From contig DS999227.1 of the NCBI GenBank assembly GCA_000156295.1, positions 14,730 through 78,729 on the forward strand: DNA of 64,000 nt, in the 5' to 3' direction. The notes below the pieces were generated by a model that ran no database searches, had not been told where the DNA came from, and saw only the letters and a list, made by a program, of their open reading frames with translations. Position numbers and translations under genes: made by a program. This DNA comes from a marine gamma proteobacterium HTCC2148. Lineage in GTDB: Bacteria; Pseudomonadota; Gammaproteobacteria; Pseudomonadales; Halieaceae. Shown here in pieces: positions 45,124 through 53,443 of this stretch; position 1 is the first letter of the stretch, and every line of letters starts with the position of its first letter.

Positions 45124-46126
45124 GTACCTGTTAACGTTGTTATGTTTGTTGGTAACAGCTTGCGGCCCAGACCCGGAGCTACCTGCCGCGCAACCACTGA
45201 CCGTCGCACCGGAGGTTATTAATGACGTGCACGGCGCAGTGCCCGGCCCCTACTCAGTGATCGCCCATAAAGTGCTTAGCATTGAGGGTGAGGATGGGGC
45301 AGCATTGGCGACAAGTCTCTACTACCCGGCTGAAGATTCACAACACCCGCTGCTACTGTTCTCTCACGGCAATTGGTCTGATCGACTCAGCTACGACCGC
45401 CTGATTGAACATTGGGTCAGCCACGGTTATGTGGTGCTTGCGGCAAATCACTCAGATTGCTGCAGCCCGGTAAAAGGTATTTTTAATAGCCTTCGCTTCG
45501 GGCAGTTAGGGTTGATCAACCGACGAGTGAGGGATCTGGAACTGCTGCTGGCGAACGTGACAACATTGGAGGGCCAAATTCCCGCATTCGCCGGCAAAGC
45601 AGATGTGTCGAAAGTGGCCGCTACAGGCCACTCATTCGGAGCGTTCAGCGCGCAGCAACTCGGTGGCGCCAGTGCCCTCAACCCCGATAACGATGAATAT
45701 CAGTACCATCCAAACCCCCGGGTGTCGGCCGTTGTGGCTCTGAACCCACCCGGCCCCATGTTCGACACCATTACTGCCGACAGTTGGCGCGGAATGACAG
45801 CACCTACGCTTATCAGCACCGGCACCTGGGATGTTCAAAAAGGATTTTGGGAAGACTGGAAAATGCACTTAATGTCCTGGGAAAACAGCCCAGCCGGCAA
45901 TAAGTACGCTCTGGTTGTGAACGGTGCTGATCACTACCTGGGGAACCTGATATGTCGCACCGAACGTGAGCATCCGCCACAGGAGGACGCGCTGAAAATG
46001 GTGCAACTGACCACCACGGCCTTTCTCGACACAATACTCAAAAACGACAAAGGCGCAGGTTTAATTTTTGCGGACAACTACCTGGCGGAAAAGACACAGG
46101 GTTATGCCAAAATTTTACGCCGTTAA
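45116..46126 (+). CDS. Lipoprotein alpha/beta hydrolase (dienelactone hydrolase/PAF-acetylhydrolase-like)
   Basis: About 336 residues from a TTG at 45116 with GAAGGGAG five bases upstream, overlapping the previous gene by 8 bases. The N terminus is a lipoprotein signal with the lipobox LVTAC, so it is likely membrane-attached. Motifs are LFSHGNWSDRLSY, ANHSDCC, the elbow TGHSFGAF and a late His in NGADHY. It resembles predicted dienelactone hydrolases and chlorophyllase-type enzymes. Hydrolysis of an extracellular ester is the likely role; three hydrolases of this fold in 6 kb suggest an ester-rich substrate. Confidence 0.83.
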   Translation: MNKYLLTLLCLLVTACGPDPELPAAQPLTVAPEVINDVHGAVPGPYSVIAHKVLSIEGEDGAALATSLYYPAEDSQHPLLLFSHGNWSDRLSYDRLIEHWVSHGYVVLAANHSDCCSPVKGIFNSLRFGQLGLINRRVRDLELLLANVTTLEGQIPAFAGKADVSKVAATGHSFGAFSAQQLGGASALNPDNDEYQYHPNPRVSAVVALNPPGPMFDTITADSWRGMTAPTLISTGTWDVQKGFWEDWKMHLMSWENSPAGNKYALVVNGADHYLGNLICRTEREHPPQEDALKMVQLTTTAFLDTILKNDKGAGLIFADNYLAEKTQGYAKILRR

Positions 46127-46183
46127 CTTTCACCCTCGAGATGGCGATAGCTGTCATTGGACGTCTGCCAGAGGCACCGCCCC

Positions 46184-47146
46184 TTGACGATTTCGTCTCA
46201 CTTGTGGGGCATTCTGGGATGCCTGCTGGTCATGGCGTTTATCGTCGCCGTCGGTCCCTACAGCCACCCGGGCATGTTTCTTGAAGACCAGGGTTTCAGT
46301 TGGTACTACTGGAAACTCCCGTCGCCGGATTTCTGGACTCGGTTCAGTGCATGGGGACTTTACGGGTTACACCAGCTAGGGCTTTGGGGCCTGATCGCCT
46401 GGGCTCAGCATCAGCGTCTTCAATATGCCAAGACCCTGCACCCCGTAAATCTGCTCGCACTGGCATTCAATCTGTTGTTTGTCATGCTGCATATACTTCA
46501 AACCCGCGTTTTCTATGATGGGCTCGCCCAGGATACCTCGGTATTTTCATCCCAATTTTCGGTCATCTTCATGTTGGTGTTTGTGCTGATTATGGAGAAC
46601 CGGCGCCGAGGACTGTTGTTCGGCTATCGTGCGGGCTTCATGGAACCTGCCGGGGGTTTCCTGCGCCGATATCACGGCTACTACTTCAGCTGGGCCATAA
46701 TTTACACATTCTGGTTCCATCCCATAGAAGACAACGTCGGCCACTTACTGGGCACCTTTTATATTTTATTGCTGTTGTTACAGGGCAGCCTGTTTCTTAC
46801 ACGATTTCATCGAGACCGTGCCTGGACGATGCTGCTCGAGGTGTTCGTACTGTTTCACGGTGCGATGGTGGCTTGGCTTTCCTTCCAGAACGACCACTGG
46901 CAAATGTTTGCCTTCGGCTTTTTAACCTTGTTCATTGTGACTCAAATGCACGGCATCGGGCTGGGCAGGCGTTCAAAAATACTACTAATCGCCCTATACA
47001 CACTGGCGGTGTTGGTCAATTACTGGGGCAGGGAGTGGGAAGTGCTGGAGGTGCTGCGCATACCCTCTGCTGAATTGGGATTGGCTGTGCTGATTGGCTT
47101 AGCGAGCTGGCTGGCCCTGCGATTACGCAAGGCCAGACAGGCATAA
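46184..47146 (+). CDS. Polytopic membrane protein of unknown function
   Basis: About 320 residues with eight to nine membrane helices, several carrying histidines (VMLHILQTR, WFHPIEDNVGHLLG, HRDRAWTML, VLFHGAMVAW, TQMHGIG). Histidine-bearing helices could ligate heme or metal. The start is uncertain: a TTG at 46184 has AGAGG nine bases upstream, and another TTG at 46157 extends it. No family was recognised. It follows the lipoprotein hydrolase and is convergent with the Rieske oxygenase, so it may provide electrons to or transport for that enzyme, but this is only positional. Confidence 0.68.
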   Translation: MTISSHLWGILGCLLVMAFIVAVGPYSHPGMFLEDQGFSWYYWKLPSPDFWTRFSAWGLYGLHQLGLWGLIAWAQHQRLQYAKTLHPVNLLALAFNLLFVMLHILQTRVFYDGLAQDTSVFSSQFSVIFMLVFVLIMENRRRGLLFGYRAGFMEPAGGFLRRYHGYYFSWAIIYTFWFHPIEDNVGHLLGTFYILLLLLQGSLFLTRFHRDRAWTMLLEVFVLFHGAMVAWLSFQNDHWQMFAFGFLTLFIVTQMHGIGLGRRSKILLIALYTLAVLVNYWGREWEVLEVLRIPSAELGLAVLIGLASWLALRLRKARQA

Positions 47147-47147
47147 A

Positions 47148-48314
47148 TCAGGCGGTACGGTCGTCATTATCAACCACATTGAGAGGATTACTCGTAGGGG
47201 CAACCAGCGGCACAGAATCCAGCGCCCACCTCAACTCTGGATTAGTGCGCCGTGCGGGCGATGGGATCGTAAAAACCTTCTCCCCTGCAAACGGCAGCAT
47301 GGCCTTTGAATCGATCTTCCAGCCTTTTTCTTCCACATGAGTCTTACGAACTTTCCGCCATGCACCCATAAACTTATCCTGCTCCACAGACACCTCATTC
47401 TCGAGGCTCTCTGGCAGATAATGCGGCGATATGGCCTCGACAATATTAGCGTCCTCCTGAAACACTTTCAGAGTACGCTTGACGGAGCCCGCATCGAACA
47501 TGCCCCACTTGAAGAAATTCCTCACTTGCACCACAAATGATCGGGTGGTGTGTTCGTCAATGGGCGTATTGGCATCAAATATAATCATCTCCATCCAGGA
47601 ATTCACCTGAATGTGCAAACGCACTGTATGGCCCGACAGATAAAAGCCCGGGTGAACATGAGTCTCCGCTTTATCCCTGCGCGCAAACTTCATCAATCCT
47701 AAATTACCTTCCATTGGTGGCGGGTAAAGCACGCAAGAGGATGAACCAGAGTGTTCGTCGCGTTGGATTTTGACGATATGGTTCTTGTCTGCCATTTCCT
47801 TGTAGCCGAAGCCAGGGTGAACAAAAGAGGTGTGCGCAATGTCTATACCATTTTCGACCACCCGACTTACGTCCGCATCCCAGGTAAATTCCGTATAAAT
47901 CGGCCTCCAGTTCTCCCTATCATCATACTCAGGGAATGGTGGAATCGGATATCGCCGAGACTCCTCGAGGTCGCCCATGAACACCCAAATCATGCCGTAC
48001 CGTTCTTCCGTGGGATAAGCGTCAATGCGGGCTCGTTCCGGAACATCCGCACCCTCTCCCCGTGAGGGTATGAACTGTACTTTACCGTCCGGGTCGAATT
48101 CCCATCCATGGTAAGGGCAGGCGACGCAATCGCGTTCCGTTGTCCACCCACCGGACAAGGATCCTCCTCGATGGATACAGATGTCGGATAAACAATGAAC
48201 TTCGCCTTTGCTATCGCGAAACAACACGAAGTTTTGCCCCAACAGCTTTGCTTTTACCGGTTGATCCTTAACCTTGTTTGCCCATTCGGCCACATACCAG
48301 AGGTTTACCAGCAT
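47148..48314 (-). CDS. Rieske non-heme iron oxygenase, alpha-subunit type
   Basis: 388 residues. The Rieske 2Fe-2S site has Cys46 and His48 (ICIHRGGS) and Cys66 and His69 (ACPYHGWEF). The mononuclear iron site has Asn155, Asp158, His161 and His166 (ENGIDIAHTSFVHPG). This is the single-component layout shared by vanillate demethylase, phenoxybenzoate-type oxygenases and plant pheophorbide a oxygenase (PAO). The C-terminal CxxC of PAO was not seen. The reductase partner is not in the window. A TTGAT-N5-GTCAA sequence lies at 48367-48381 in its upstream gap. A decayed N-terminal copy is at 39487-39630. Confidence 0.9.
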   Translation of the reverse strand: MLVNLWYVAEWANKVKDQPVKAKLLGQNFVLFRDSKGEVHCLSDICIHRGGSLSGGWTTERDCVACPYHGWEFDPDGKVQFIPSRGEGADVPERARIDAYPTEERYGMIWVFMGDLEESRRYPIPPFPEYDDRENWRPIYTEFTWDADVSRVVENGIDIAHTSFVHPGFGYKEMADKNHIVKIQRDEHSGSSSCVLYPPPMEGNLGLMKFARRDKAETHVHPGFYLSGHTVRLHIQVNSWMEMIIFDANTPIDEHTTRSFVVQVRNFFKWGMFDAGSVKRTLKVFQEDANIVEAISPHYLPESLENEVSVEQDKFMGAWRKVRKTHVEEKGWKIDSKAMLPFAGEKVFTIPSPARRTNPELRWALDSVPLVAPTSNPLNVVDNDDRTA

Positions 48315-48472
48315 CCTTTTATTCTCCTTATTTTCTACTTTCTTACGTAAAAGCGCTGTTCATAGATTGATAGTAGGTCAAATTCTGGACAAAACGAAAA
48401 TTATCCACACAAACTGAACCGCTAGTCGCACTCCGTCGTACAAATCATCAAACCACCGCTTTGGAGCTTAAT

Positions 48473-48889
48473 ATGAAACGCGCCCTGATCAAATCTACCC
48501 TCGCCTTGATTGTTATGACTACGTCATTTTGGGCAGCTGCGGGGTCTCCGCAGGCAGCAGACGAAGCCACCATTGTTGTGTACCGCGCCGATGAGTCATT
48601 CAAAACACAGCGGGTCAACTTGGACGTGCACGTTGATACAGCCAGTTTGGGACGGCTCGATGCCCAGGATGTGCTGCTCGCGTCCGGCAAACCAGGAACG
48701 TACACGCTCGCGACCAGTCTTCCGGGCGATGTGTCCCTGCAACTAGAGTTGCAGCCTGGCTCTACACACTATGTACACACTCGGCTGCGGATGATCGGCA
48801 ACCGCGTCGTCGTTGAACTCGTCGAGGTTGAAGAGCAAGTTGCTAAACTCCACCAGGCAGGCGCTGCCGGGGAGTTGATCGCTATCTAA
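48473..48889 (+). CDS. Exported DUF2846-like small protein
   Basis: About 138 residues from the ATG at 48473 (MKRALIKSTLALIVM). The signal peptide ends near AAAGSPQAA. The mature domain is a small beta sandwich: TIVVYRADESFKTQR, ASLGRLDAQDVLLASGKPGT, and SLQLELQPGSTHYVHTRLR. It resembles the DUF2846 pattern of periplasmic or lipid-facing proteins. The function is unknown. A strong rho-independent terminator follows at once, so the gene is monocistronic and sits in its own unit. Confidence 0.75.
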   Translation: MKRALIKSTLALIVMTTSFWAAAGSPQAADEATIVVYRADESFKTQRVNLDVHVDTASLGRLDAQDVLLASGKPGTYTLATSLPGDVSLQLELQPGSTHYVHTRLRMIGNRVVVELVEVEEQVAKLHQAGAAGELIAI

Positions 48890-48913
48890 CCTCGAGGTCC
48901 ACCTCATCCTTAG

Positions 48914-48936
48914 GGGCGCTCCGGCGCCCTTTTTTT
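48914..48936 (+). terminator. Rho-independent terminator after the DUF2846-like gene
   Basis: A stem of GGGCGC and GCGCCC with a TCCG loop is followed by seven T residues. It lies 25 bases after the stop codon at 48889. Confidence 0.88.
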
Positions 48937-49014
48937 GTGCCCGCTGAATTCGGTTGCACACTGCTCAAGCCTCGTTTTCGGCCTCGCTTGACTAAAATTT
49001 CCTCACCTGTTGGT

Positions 49015-49034
49015 TATAATGACATAATGTTATA
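49015..49034. promoter_or_regulatory. AT-rich dyad upstream of the amidase-imidase operon
   Basis: TATAA and TTATA form an inverted repeat separated by 10 bases, within a stretch that also contains the direct repeat ATAATG. It is 32 bases upstream of the ATG at 49066. The GntR gene at the end of this operon is a candidate binder. It shares the element GTTATA with the two near-identical operators at 53381 and 56698. Confidence 0.35.
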
Positions 49035-49065
49035 CCTTTTGCAGTGATGGTACTGAGGAACCACT

Positions 49066-49731
49066 ATGGAAATGTCTAGTAAAACCGCACGGCAAATCTA
49101 CCAGGATGTCATCAACAATCCTGCTCGCAAGAAATTTGGGTTCGGCAACAAAGCTGTATTGGTCAACATTGACCTGCAAAAGTCATATACCCGCACTGAC
49201 TTGTTCGCCACCGCTTATGAGACTGACCCTTTGCAACTTAAGTATGTGAACGAGCTAGCCAGTGAGTTCCGCCGATTGAATTGGCCGGTTGTATGGACAC
49301 AAGTCGCCTATATGAATTCCGGTGAAGACGCGGGCATCTGGGGCACCAGAACGGACACCCCCGATTCATTGCAAAACATCAAGTTCGGCTCCGAGCGCGG
49401 CGAGTTCGACGACCGCCTGACTATCCTGAAAGACCAGGACGTGATCTATCTGAAAAAAATGCCCTCTGCCTTCTTCGAAACTCAGTTGCAGTCTCTGCTG
49501 GTCTGGCATCAGGTGGATACAGTCATTTTGACCGGCGGTTCTACATCAGGGTGTATTCGCGCAACCGCGGTCGAGAGTCTGTCGCGCGGCTACAGGACGA
49601 TCGTGCCCGAGGAGTGCGTCGCGGATAAGCACGAGAGCTATCATTTCTCTAATCTCACTGATCTGTCTCTAAAATACGCTGACGTTCTCAAAGTAGCCGA
49701 GGTTAAGCACTGGCTGGGCCAGCAAAAATGA
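49066..49731 (+). CDS. Isochorismatase-family amidohydrolase, copy 2 (maleamate/ureide amidase-like)
   Basis: 221 residues with TGAGGAA five bases upstream of the ATG. The catalytic triad is Asp36 (VNIDLQKSYTRTD), Lys131 (LKKMPSAFFET) and Cys163 (STSGCIRATAV). An N-terminal extension of about 25 residues (ARQIYQDVINNPARKKFGFG) resembles those of N-carbamoylsarcosine amidase relatives. It overlaps the first imidase-like gene as ATGA. In the proposed scheme it would cleave a maleamate formed by the imidase-like enzymes to the diacid plus ammonia. Copy 1 is at 28129-28725. Confidence 0.86.
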   Translation: MEMSSKTARQIYQDVINNPARKKFGFGNKAVLVNIDLQKSYTRTDLFATAYETDPLQLKYVNELASEFRRLNWPVVWTQVAYMNSGEDAGIWGTRTDTPDSLQNIKFGSERGEFDDRLTILKDQDVIYLKKMPSAFFETQLQSLLVWHQVDTVILTGGSTSGCIRATAVESLSRGYRTIVPEECVADKHESYHFSNLTDLSLKYADVLKVAEVKHWLGQQK

Positions 49732-50669
49732 AGTCGGATCCGGGATTCTACGACTACTGGCCCTACGAAAAAAGGCCGAATATTCAATGGCCGGGGGGTG
49801 CCCGTCTAGCATTCTGGGTTGCGCCAAACATCGAGTTTTATGAACTGGACCCGCCAGCTAACCCACAAAGAAAAGCATGGCCGCAGCCTTATCCAGCATT
49901 GCCGGGGTACGGAATTCGTGACTATGGCAATCGGGTAGGCCACGTCAGACAAATGGAAGTGCTGGACCGGTATGGCATTCGCGGTTCCATATCCCTGTCT
50001 ACGGCCCTTTGCGACCACCATCCTGAAATCATTGCCCAATGTGCACAGCGCGACTGGGAGTTCTTTAGCCACGGCATCTACAACACGCGCTATACCTATG
50101 GCATGAGTGAAGAACAGGAAAAAGAAATGATCCTGGATTCGCTAAGCAGCATCAAAAAGCATACCGGTCAACATTGCGCTGGCTATCTCGCTCCCGCTTT
50201 GTCTCATTCGGAGAACACACTGGACTTGTTTGCAGAAGCAGGCTCTGAGCTGGCGGGCGACGAGGCGGGCTTTTACACCTGCGATCTTTTTCATGACGAC
50301 CAGCCCACTCCCATTCGATTACGCAGCGGTAAACGCTTCGTATCTATTCCATACTCACTGGAAATGAACGACACCATTGCCTACGTCGTCAATAAAGTCG
50401 AACCAAGACGTTATGGCCAAATGCTCAGAGACAACTTTGACAGGCTATATGCAGAGGGAGCCCAATCGGGCACAGTAATGTGCATCCCTACCCACAATTA
50501 CCAAGTTAGCTGTCCTCACCGATTGAAAGCGTTTGAAGAAGCGCTGGAATACATTACTGGCCACAGTGACGTATGGGTCACCACTGGCCGGGAAATTGCC
50601 AGCCACTTCCTGGACACCCAATACGATACGGCGCTTGCCAACATCGCTTCCAAACAGGGAGCTTGCTAA
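49728..50669 (+). CDS. Polysaccharide-deacetylase-fold hydrolase, allantoinase/cyclic-imidase-like, copy A
   Basis: 313 residues. The NodB-homology fold is shown by RLAFWVAPNIEFYELDPP, GIRDYGNRVGHVRQMEVLDR, SHGIYNTRYTYGMSEEQ, and GYLAPALSHSENTLDLFAEAG. The subgroup is that of metal-poor PuuE allantoinase and cyclic imide hydrolases, not chitin deacetylases. These enzymes open a cyclic amide or imide ring. The Glu in NIEFYE, conserved in the subgroup, is present. Its start overlaps the amidase gene by 4 bases, and a related gene follows at 50672, so the operon encodes amidase, imidase and imidase. Ring opening of a maleimide or a hydantoin-like ring is inferred. Confidence 0.83.
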   Translation: MKSDPGFYDYWPYEKRPNIQWPGGARLAFWVAPNIEFYELDPPANPQRKAWPQPYPALPGYGIRDYGNRVGHVRQMEVLDRYGIRGSISLSTALCDHHPEIIAQCAQRDWEFFSHGIYNTRYTYGMSEEQEKEMILDSLSSIKKHTGQHCAGYLAPALSHSENTLDLFAEAGSELAGDEAGFYTCDLFHDDQPTPIRLRSGKRFVSIPYSLEMNDTIAYVVNKVEPRRYGQMLRDNFDRLYAEGAQSGTVMCIPTHNYQVSCPHRLKAFEEALEYITGHSDVWVTTGREIASHFLDTQYDTALANIASKQGAC

Positions 50670-50671
50670 AT

Positions 50672-51601
50672 ATGGCCCTGGACCCCGAGCATCTGCAATA
50701 CCCGAATCGCACCTATGGTATGGACCACGATCGTTACGAATGGAGCATGCTTAGCGATCGTCGCCCGGTACAATGGCCCGGAAGCGCAAAGCTCGCCGTT
50801 TGGGTGAACGTAAGTTTGCAGTTCTACCCACTCAACCAAGAGGGCAAGCCCTTTGCCGTTCCTGGTGGCATGACCATGCCCTACCCTGATCTAAGGCATT
50901 ATTCCCTGCGCGACTATGGCAATCGAGTAGGCATTTATCGATTCCTGAATGCGTTCGATCAGTACGGAATCAGGCCAAGCTTCGCAATCAGCACTGAACT
51001 TGCAGAGCGCGCACCCTATCTACTGCAGCGTATTTGTGAGCGCGAAGATGAGCTCATCTGTCATGGGTGGAATATGGATAGCCTGCACTACGGCGGCCAG
51101 CCACTTGCGGAAGAGTCTGAACTGGTGGAGCGCTCCATCACTCGCCTGCGGGAGCTCAGTGGTCAGGAGATTAGCGGCTGGATTAGCCCCGCGCGCAATG
51201 AAAGTGAAAACACACCCGAATTGCTGGTTCAGAATGGAATTCGCTATTTCTGCGATTGGGTCAACGATGACATGCCCTACTCATTTCACACCAAGTCCGG
51301 CGACCTGACCGCAATGCCGCTGTCAAACGAATTGGAGGACCGTTTTGTACTAATGAACAATTTGCATTCAGAACAGTCATGGCTGGAGCAAGTGTGTGAT
51401 GCATGCGATTTCCTGCTACAGGAAGCGGAATCCAGCGGCGGGCGAATCCTTGCCCTTAATATCCATCCCTGGGTGCTCGGGCAGCCTCATCGCATTGCCA
51501 GGCTGGAGCAGGCACTGGCATACATCAGTTCATGCGCCGGCGTGTGGAACGCTCCTGCCGGTGAAATATTGCAACACTGGATGGCCCAGCAGGGAGGGTA
51601 G
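50672..51601 (+). CDS. Polysaccharide-deacetylase-fold hydrolase, allantoinase/cyclic-imidase-like, copy B
   Basis: 309 residues from the ATG at 50672, 2 bases after the previous stop. It is paralogous to copy A: KLAVWVNVSLQFYPLN, SLRDYGNRVGIYRFLNAFDQ, CHGWNMDSLHYGGQ, SGWISPARNESENTPELL. The Glu of copy A (NIEFYE) is Gln here (VSLQFYP), and other polar positions differ. Thus copy B may have another substrate or serve as a partner subunit. Both precede the GntR regulator by 3 bases or fewer, so it belongs to the same message. Confidence 0.83.
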   Translation: MALDPEHLQYPNRTYGMDHDRYEWSMLSDRRPVQWPGSAKLAVWVNVSLQFYPLNQEGKPFAVPGGMTMPYPDLRHYSLRDYGNRVGIYRFLNAFDQYGIRPSFAISTELAERAPYLLQRICEREDELICHGWNMDSLHYGGQPLAEESELVERSITRLRELSGQEISGWISPARNESENTPELLVQNGIRYFCDWVNDDMPYSFHTKSGDLTAMPLSNELEDRFVLMNNLHSEQSWLEQVCDACDFLLQEAESSGGRILALNIHPWVLGQPHRIARLEQALAYISSCAGVWNAPAGEILQHWMAQQGG

Positions 51602-51604
51602 ATC

Positions 51605-52387
51605 ATGGAATCACTCGCAGAAATTTTCCCCGACGCCCAATTGCAGACAAGGGATAGGGAAGCACCTACCCCACTCTACTTTCGCCTTTATAGTCTGCTC
51701 AGGGCCGCCATTCTTGATGGCACTATTATTCACCGCGCTCAAATGCCGACGGAACAGCAGCTTTCTGAATACTTCAAGGTCTCTCGCATTACCGCTAAAC
51801 GCGCTATGGATGAGTTGGCGAGCGAGAGCCTGGTAGAACGACAACGCGGTCGCGGTAGTCATGTGATCTACCAGTACCGGCCACAGCCGGTGAAAGCGCC
51901 GCTGGTCGGCATGCTCGAAGAAATAGAAAGTATGGCGAGACATTCTGAAGTAATGGTTCTGGCGTGCAAGCGCTTGTTACCGCCGGCTAATATTCGCTCT
52001 GCCCTGGGGCTAGCCGAGGGCGAGAAAGCCCTGTTACTGCAGCGGGTGCGCTCTCGTAGCGGACAGCCCTTCGCGTATTACAACAGCTGGACAGCGGGCC
52101 TGACCAAAACAGTTTCACGTCGTCAATTCACTCGTTCCACGCGTTTGGAGATATTTCGCAAACAGGGTCTGGATATCACCCATGTCACCCAAACCATTAC
52201 CGCTGTAGCCGCCACAACTGAGCTAGCAAACCACTTGAACACCCACGTTAATGCGCCCGTTCTCAACCTGATTCGACAATCATTCATTACCAAGGCTAAG
52301 ACTGAAAAACTAGTGGATGTGCTGGAGGTGTTCTACCACCCAGAGCGATTCCAATATCAAATGGATCTGCAGTTGGATAACAAATAA
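51605..52387 (+). CDS. GntR-family regulator, HutC subfamily
   Basis: 260 residues with GGGAGGG upstream of the ATG. The N-terminal winged helix reads LYFRLYSLLRAAILDGTI, then QMPTEQQLSEYFKVSRITAK and RAMDELASESLVERQRGRGS. The C-terminal UTRA-type ligand-binding domain includes LLLQRVRSRSGQPFAYYNSW and ATTELANHLNTHVNAPVLNL. HutC-type repressors bind small organic acids or imidazole-type compounds. It is the last gene of the amidase-imidase operon and likely senses a pathway intermediate. It is convergent with the lyase gene, with 2 bases between. Confidence 0.9.
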   Translation: MESLAEIFPDAQLQTRDREAPTPLYFRLYSLLRAAILDGTIIHRAQMPTEQQLSEYFKVSRITAKRAMDELASESLVERQRGRGSHVIYQYRPQPVKAPLVGMLEEIESMARHSEVMVLACKRLLPPANIRSALGLAEGEKALLLQRVRSRSGQPFAYYNSWTAGLTKTVSRRQFTRSTRLEIFRKQGLDITHVTQTITAVAATTELANHLNTHVNAPVLNLIRQSFITKAKTEKLVDVLEVFYHPERFQYQMDLQLDNK

Positions 52388-52389
52388 TT

Positions 52390-53352
52390 TTATTGTAGCG
52401 TCGCTGCGGAAAACCCTTTGGGTAAGCCTGCTTCAGGCGTAAACCCGTAAAGCTCAACATTAGGGAGCGCCTCCGCCAGCACCTGGCGGGCAGTAAACAT
52501 CGCTTCAAAATTGACGCCGGTGGACAAGCCCATGCTCTCCAGCAAGAACACCAGGTCTTCAGTAACGATATTGCCGCTAGCACCCGGGGCAAACGGACAA
52601 CCACCAATACCGCCCATCGAAGAGTCAATGGTGGTCAGACCCGCGTCCAGTGCCGCCATTACATTAGCAAGGCCCTGCCCACGAGTATTATGAAGATGAA
52701 TCCCTGTGAGTTTATCCTTGCCCAGCAGTCGATGAATTTCGCGAGTGTATTGACCCACCTGAGTTGGACTGGCAAAACCGGTGGTATCCGATAGCCCGAC
52801 CTCATCGCAGCCAGCGGCCAGCAATTTCTCAGCCATTTCCATCACCTTGCTCTGCGGTACTGCACCTTCCAGCGTGCAGCCAAAAGCAGTCGACAGCGAA
52901 CCTTCAAGTTTGGGCCTATCCTTATTTGGAAGTCCGTTAATTGCAGCACGAATTCCCCTTACCTCCGCCAGCAACTGCTCATGCGTTCGCTTGAGATTTT
53001 TAAGACAGTGACTTTCGCTGACCGACAGCGGTACCGTCATTTTGTTTGGTCGAACAGCCAGCGCATTTTCGGCGCCTCGCAGGTTTGGCACCAACACAGC
53101 CACAGAAAGCCCACTGATTGACTTGGCGTGAGACACTAATTCTGCCGTGTCAGCCAGCTGCGGTAACACGGAGGCTGGCACAAAAGACCCTACCTCGATT
53201 TCGGGAATACCGGCCGCAGCGAGCGCGCTTATCCACGCCATTTTGGCTGCTGTGGGCATAATGGGAGATATACTTTGCAAACCATCTCGCGGTCCCACCT
53301 CACTGATTTCAATATCGACACCTGGCAAAATTAGCTCTCCGGTTACGGTCAC
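52390..53352 (-). CDS. HMG-CoA lyase-like acyl-CoA lyase (possible citramalyl-CoA lyase)
   Basis: About 320 residues from a GTG at 53352. A longer frame would run through the operator at 53381, so this start is preferred, although an ATG at 53406 is possible. Family motifs are EISEVGPRDGLQ, AFGCTLEGAVP, GLSDTTGFASP, IHLHNTRGQGLANV and SMGGIGGCPFAPGASGN with the catalytic Cys. The family cleaves 3-hydroxy-3-methylglutaryl-CoA or similar tertiary alcohols such as (R)-citramalyl-CoA. With a CoA transferase divergent from it and a LeuCD hydratase nearby, citramalyl-CoA-type cleavage to pyruvate and acetyl- or propionyl-CoA is a good fit. Confidence 0.87.
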   Translation of the reverse strand: MTVTGELILPGVDIEISEVGPRDGLQSISPIMPTAAKMAWISALAAAGIPEIEVGSFVPASVLPQLADTAELVSHAKSISGLSVAVLVPNLRGAENALAVRPNKMTVPLSVSESHCLKNLKRTHEQLLAEVRGIRAAINGLPNKDRPKLEGSLSTAFGCTLEGAVPQSKVMEMAEKLLAAGCDEVGLSDTTGFASPTQVGQYTREIHRLLGKDKLTGIHLHNTRGQGLANVMAALDAGLTTIDSSMGGIGGCPFAPGASGNIVTEDLVFLLESMGLSTGVNFEAMFTARQVLAEALPNVELYGFTPEAGLPKGFSAATLQ

Positions 53353-53380
53353 GCAGTATTCTGATATTCCGCGCTTTTTT

Positions 53381-53406
53381 CTATATATGTTATATTGATA
53401 TATCAT
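53381..53406. promoter_or_regulatory. AT-rich operator shared with the leuCD promoter
   Basis: A 26-base element with TGTTATATT at its centre differs at only three positions from the element at 56698-56723. It lies between the lyase gene and the CoA transferase gene, 38 bases upstream of the CoA transferase ATG. A common regulator (GntR at 51605 or LysR at 56730) is inferred. Confidence 0.55.
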
Positions 53407-53443
53407 ATTATCATTTAAAGCATCATTAAGGAATCTGATCACC

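Noticed and set aside
48367-48381. TTGAT and GTCAA half-sites upstream of the Rieske gene as an Fnr site
   Set aside because: The half-sites are separated by five bases instead of four, so it was not counted, although the position would be suitable.
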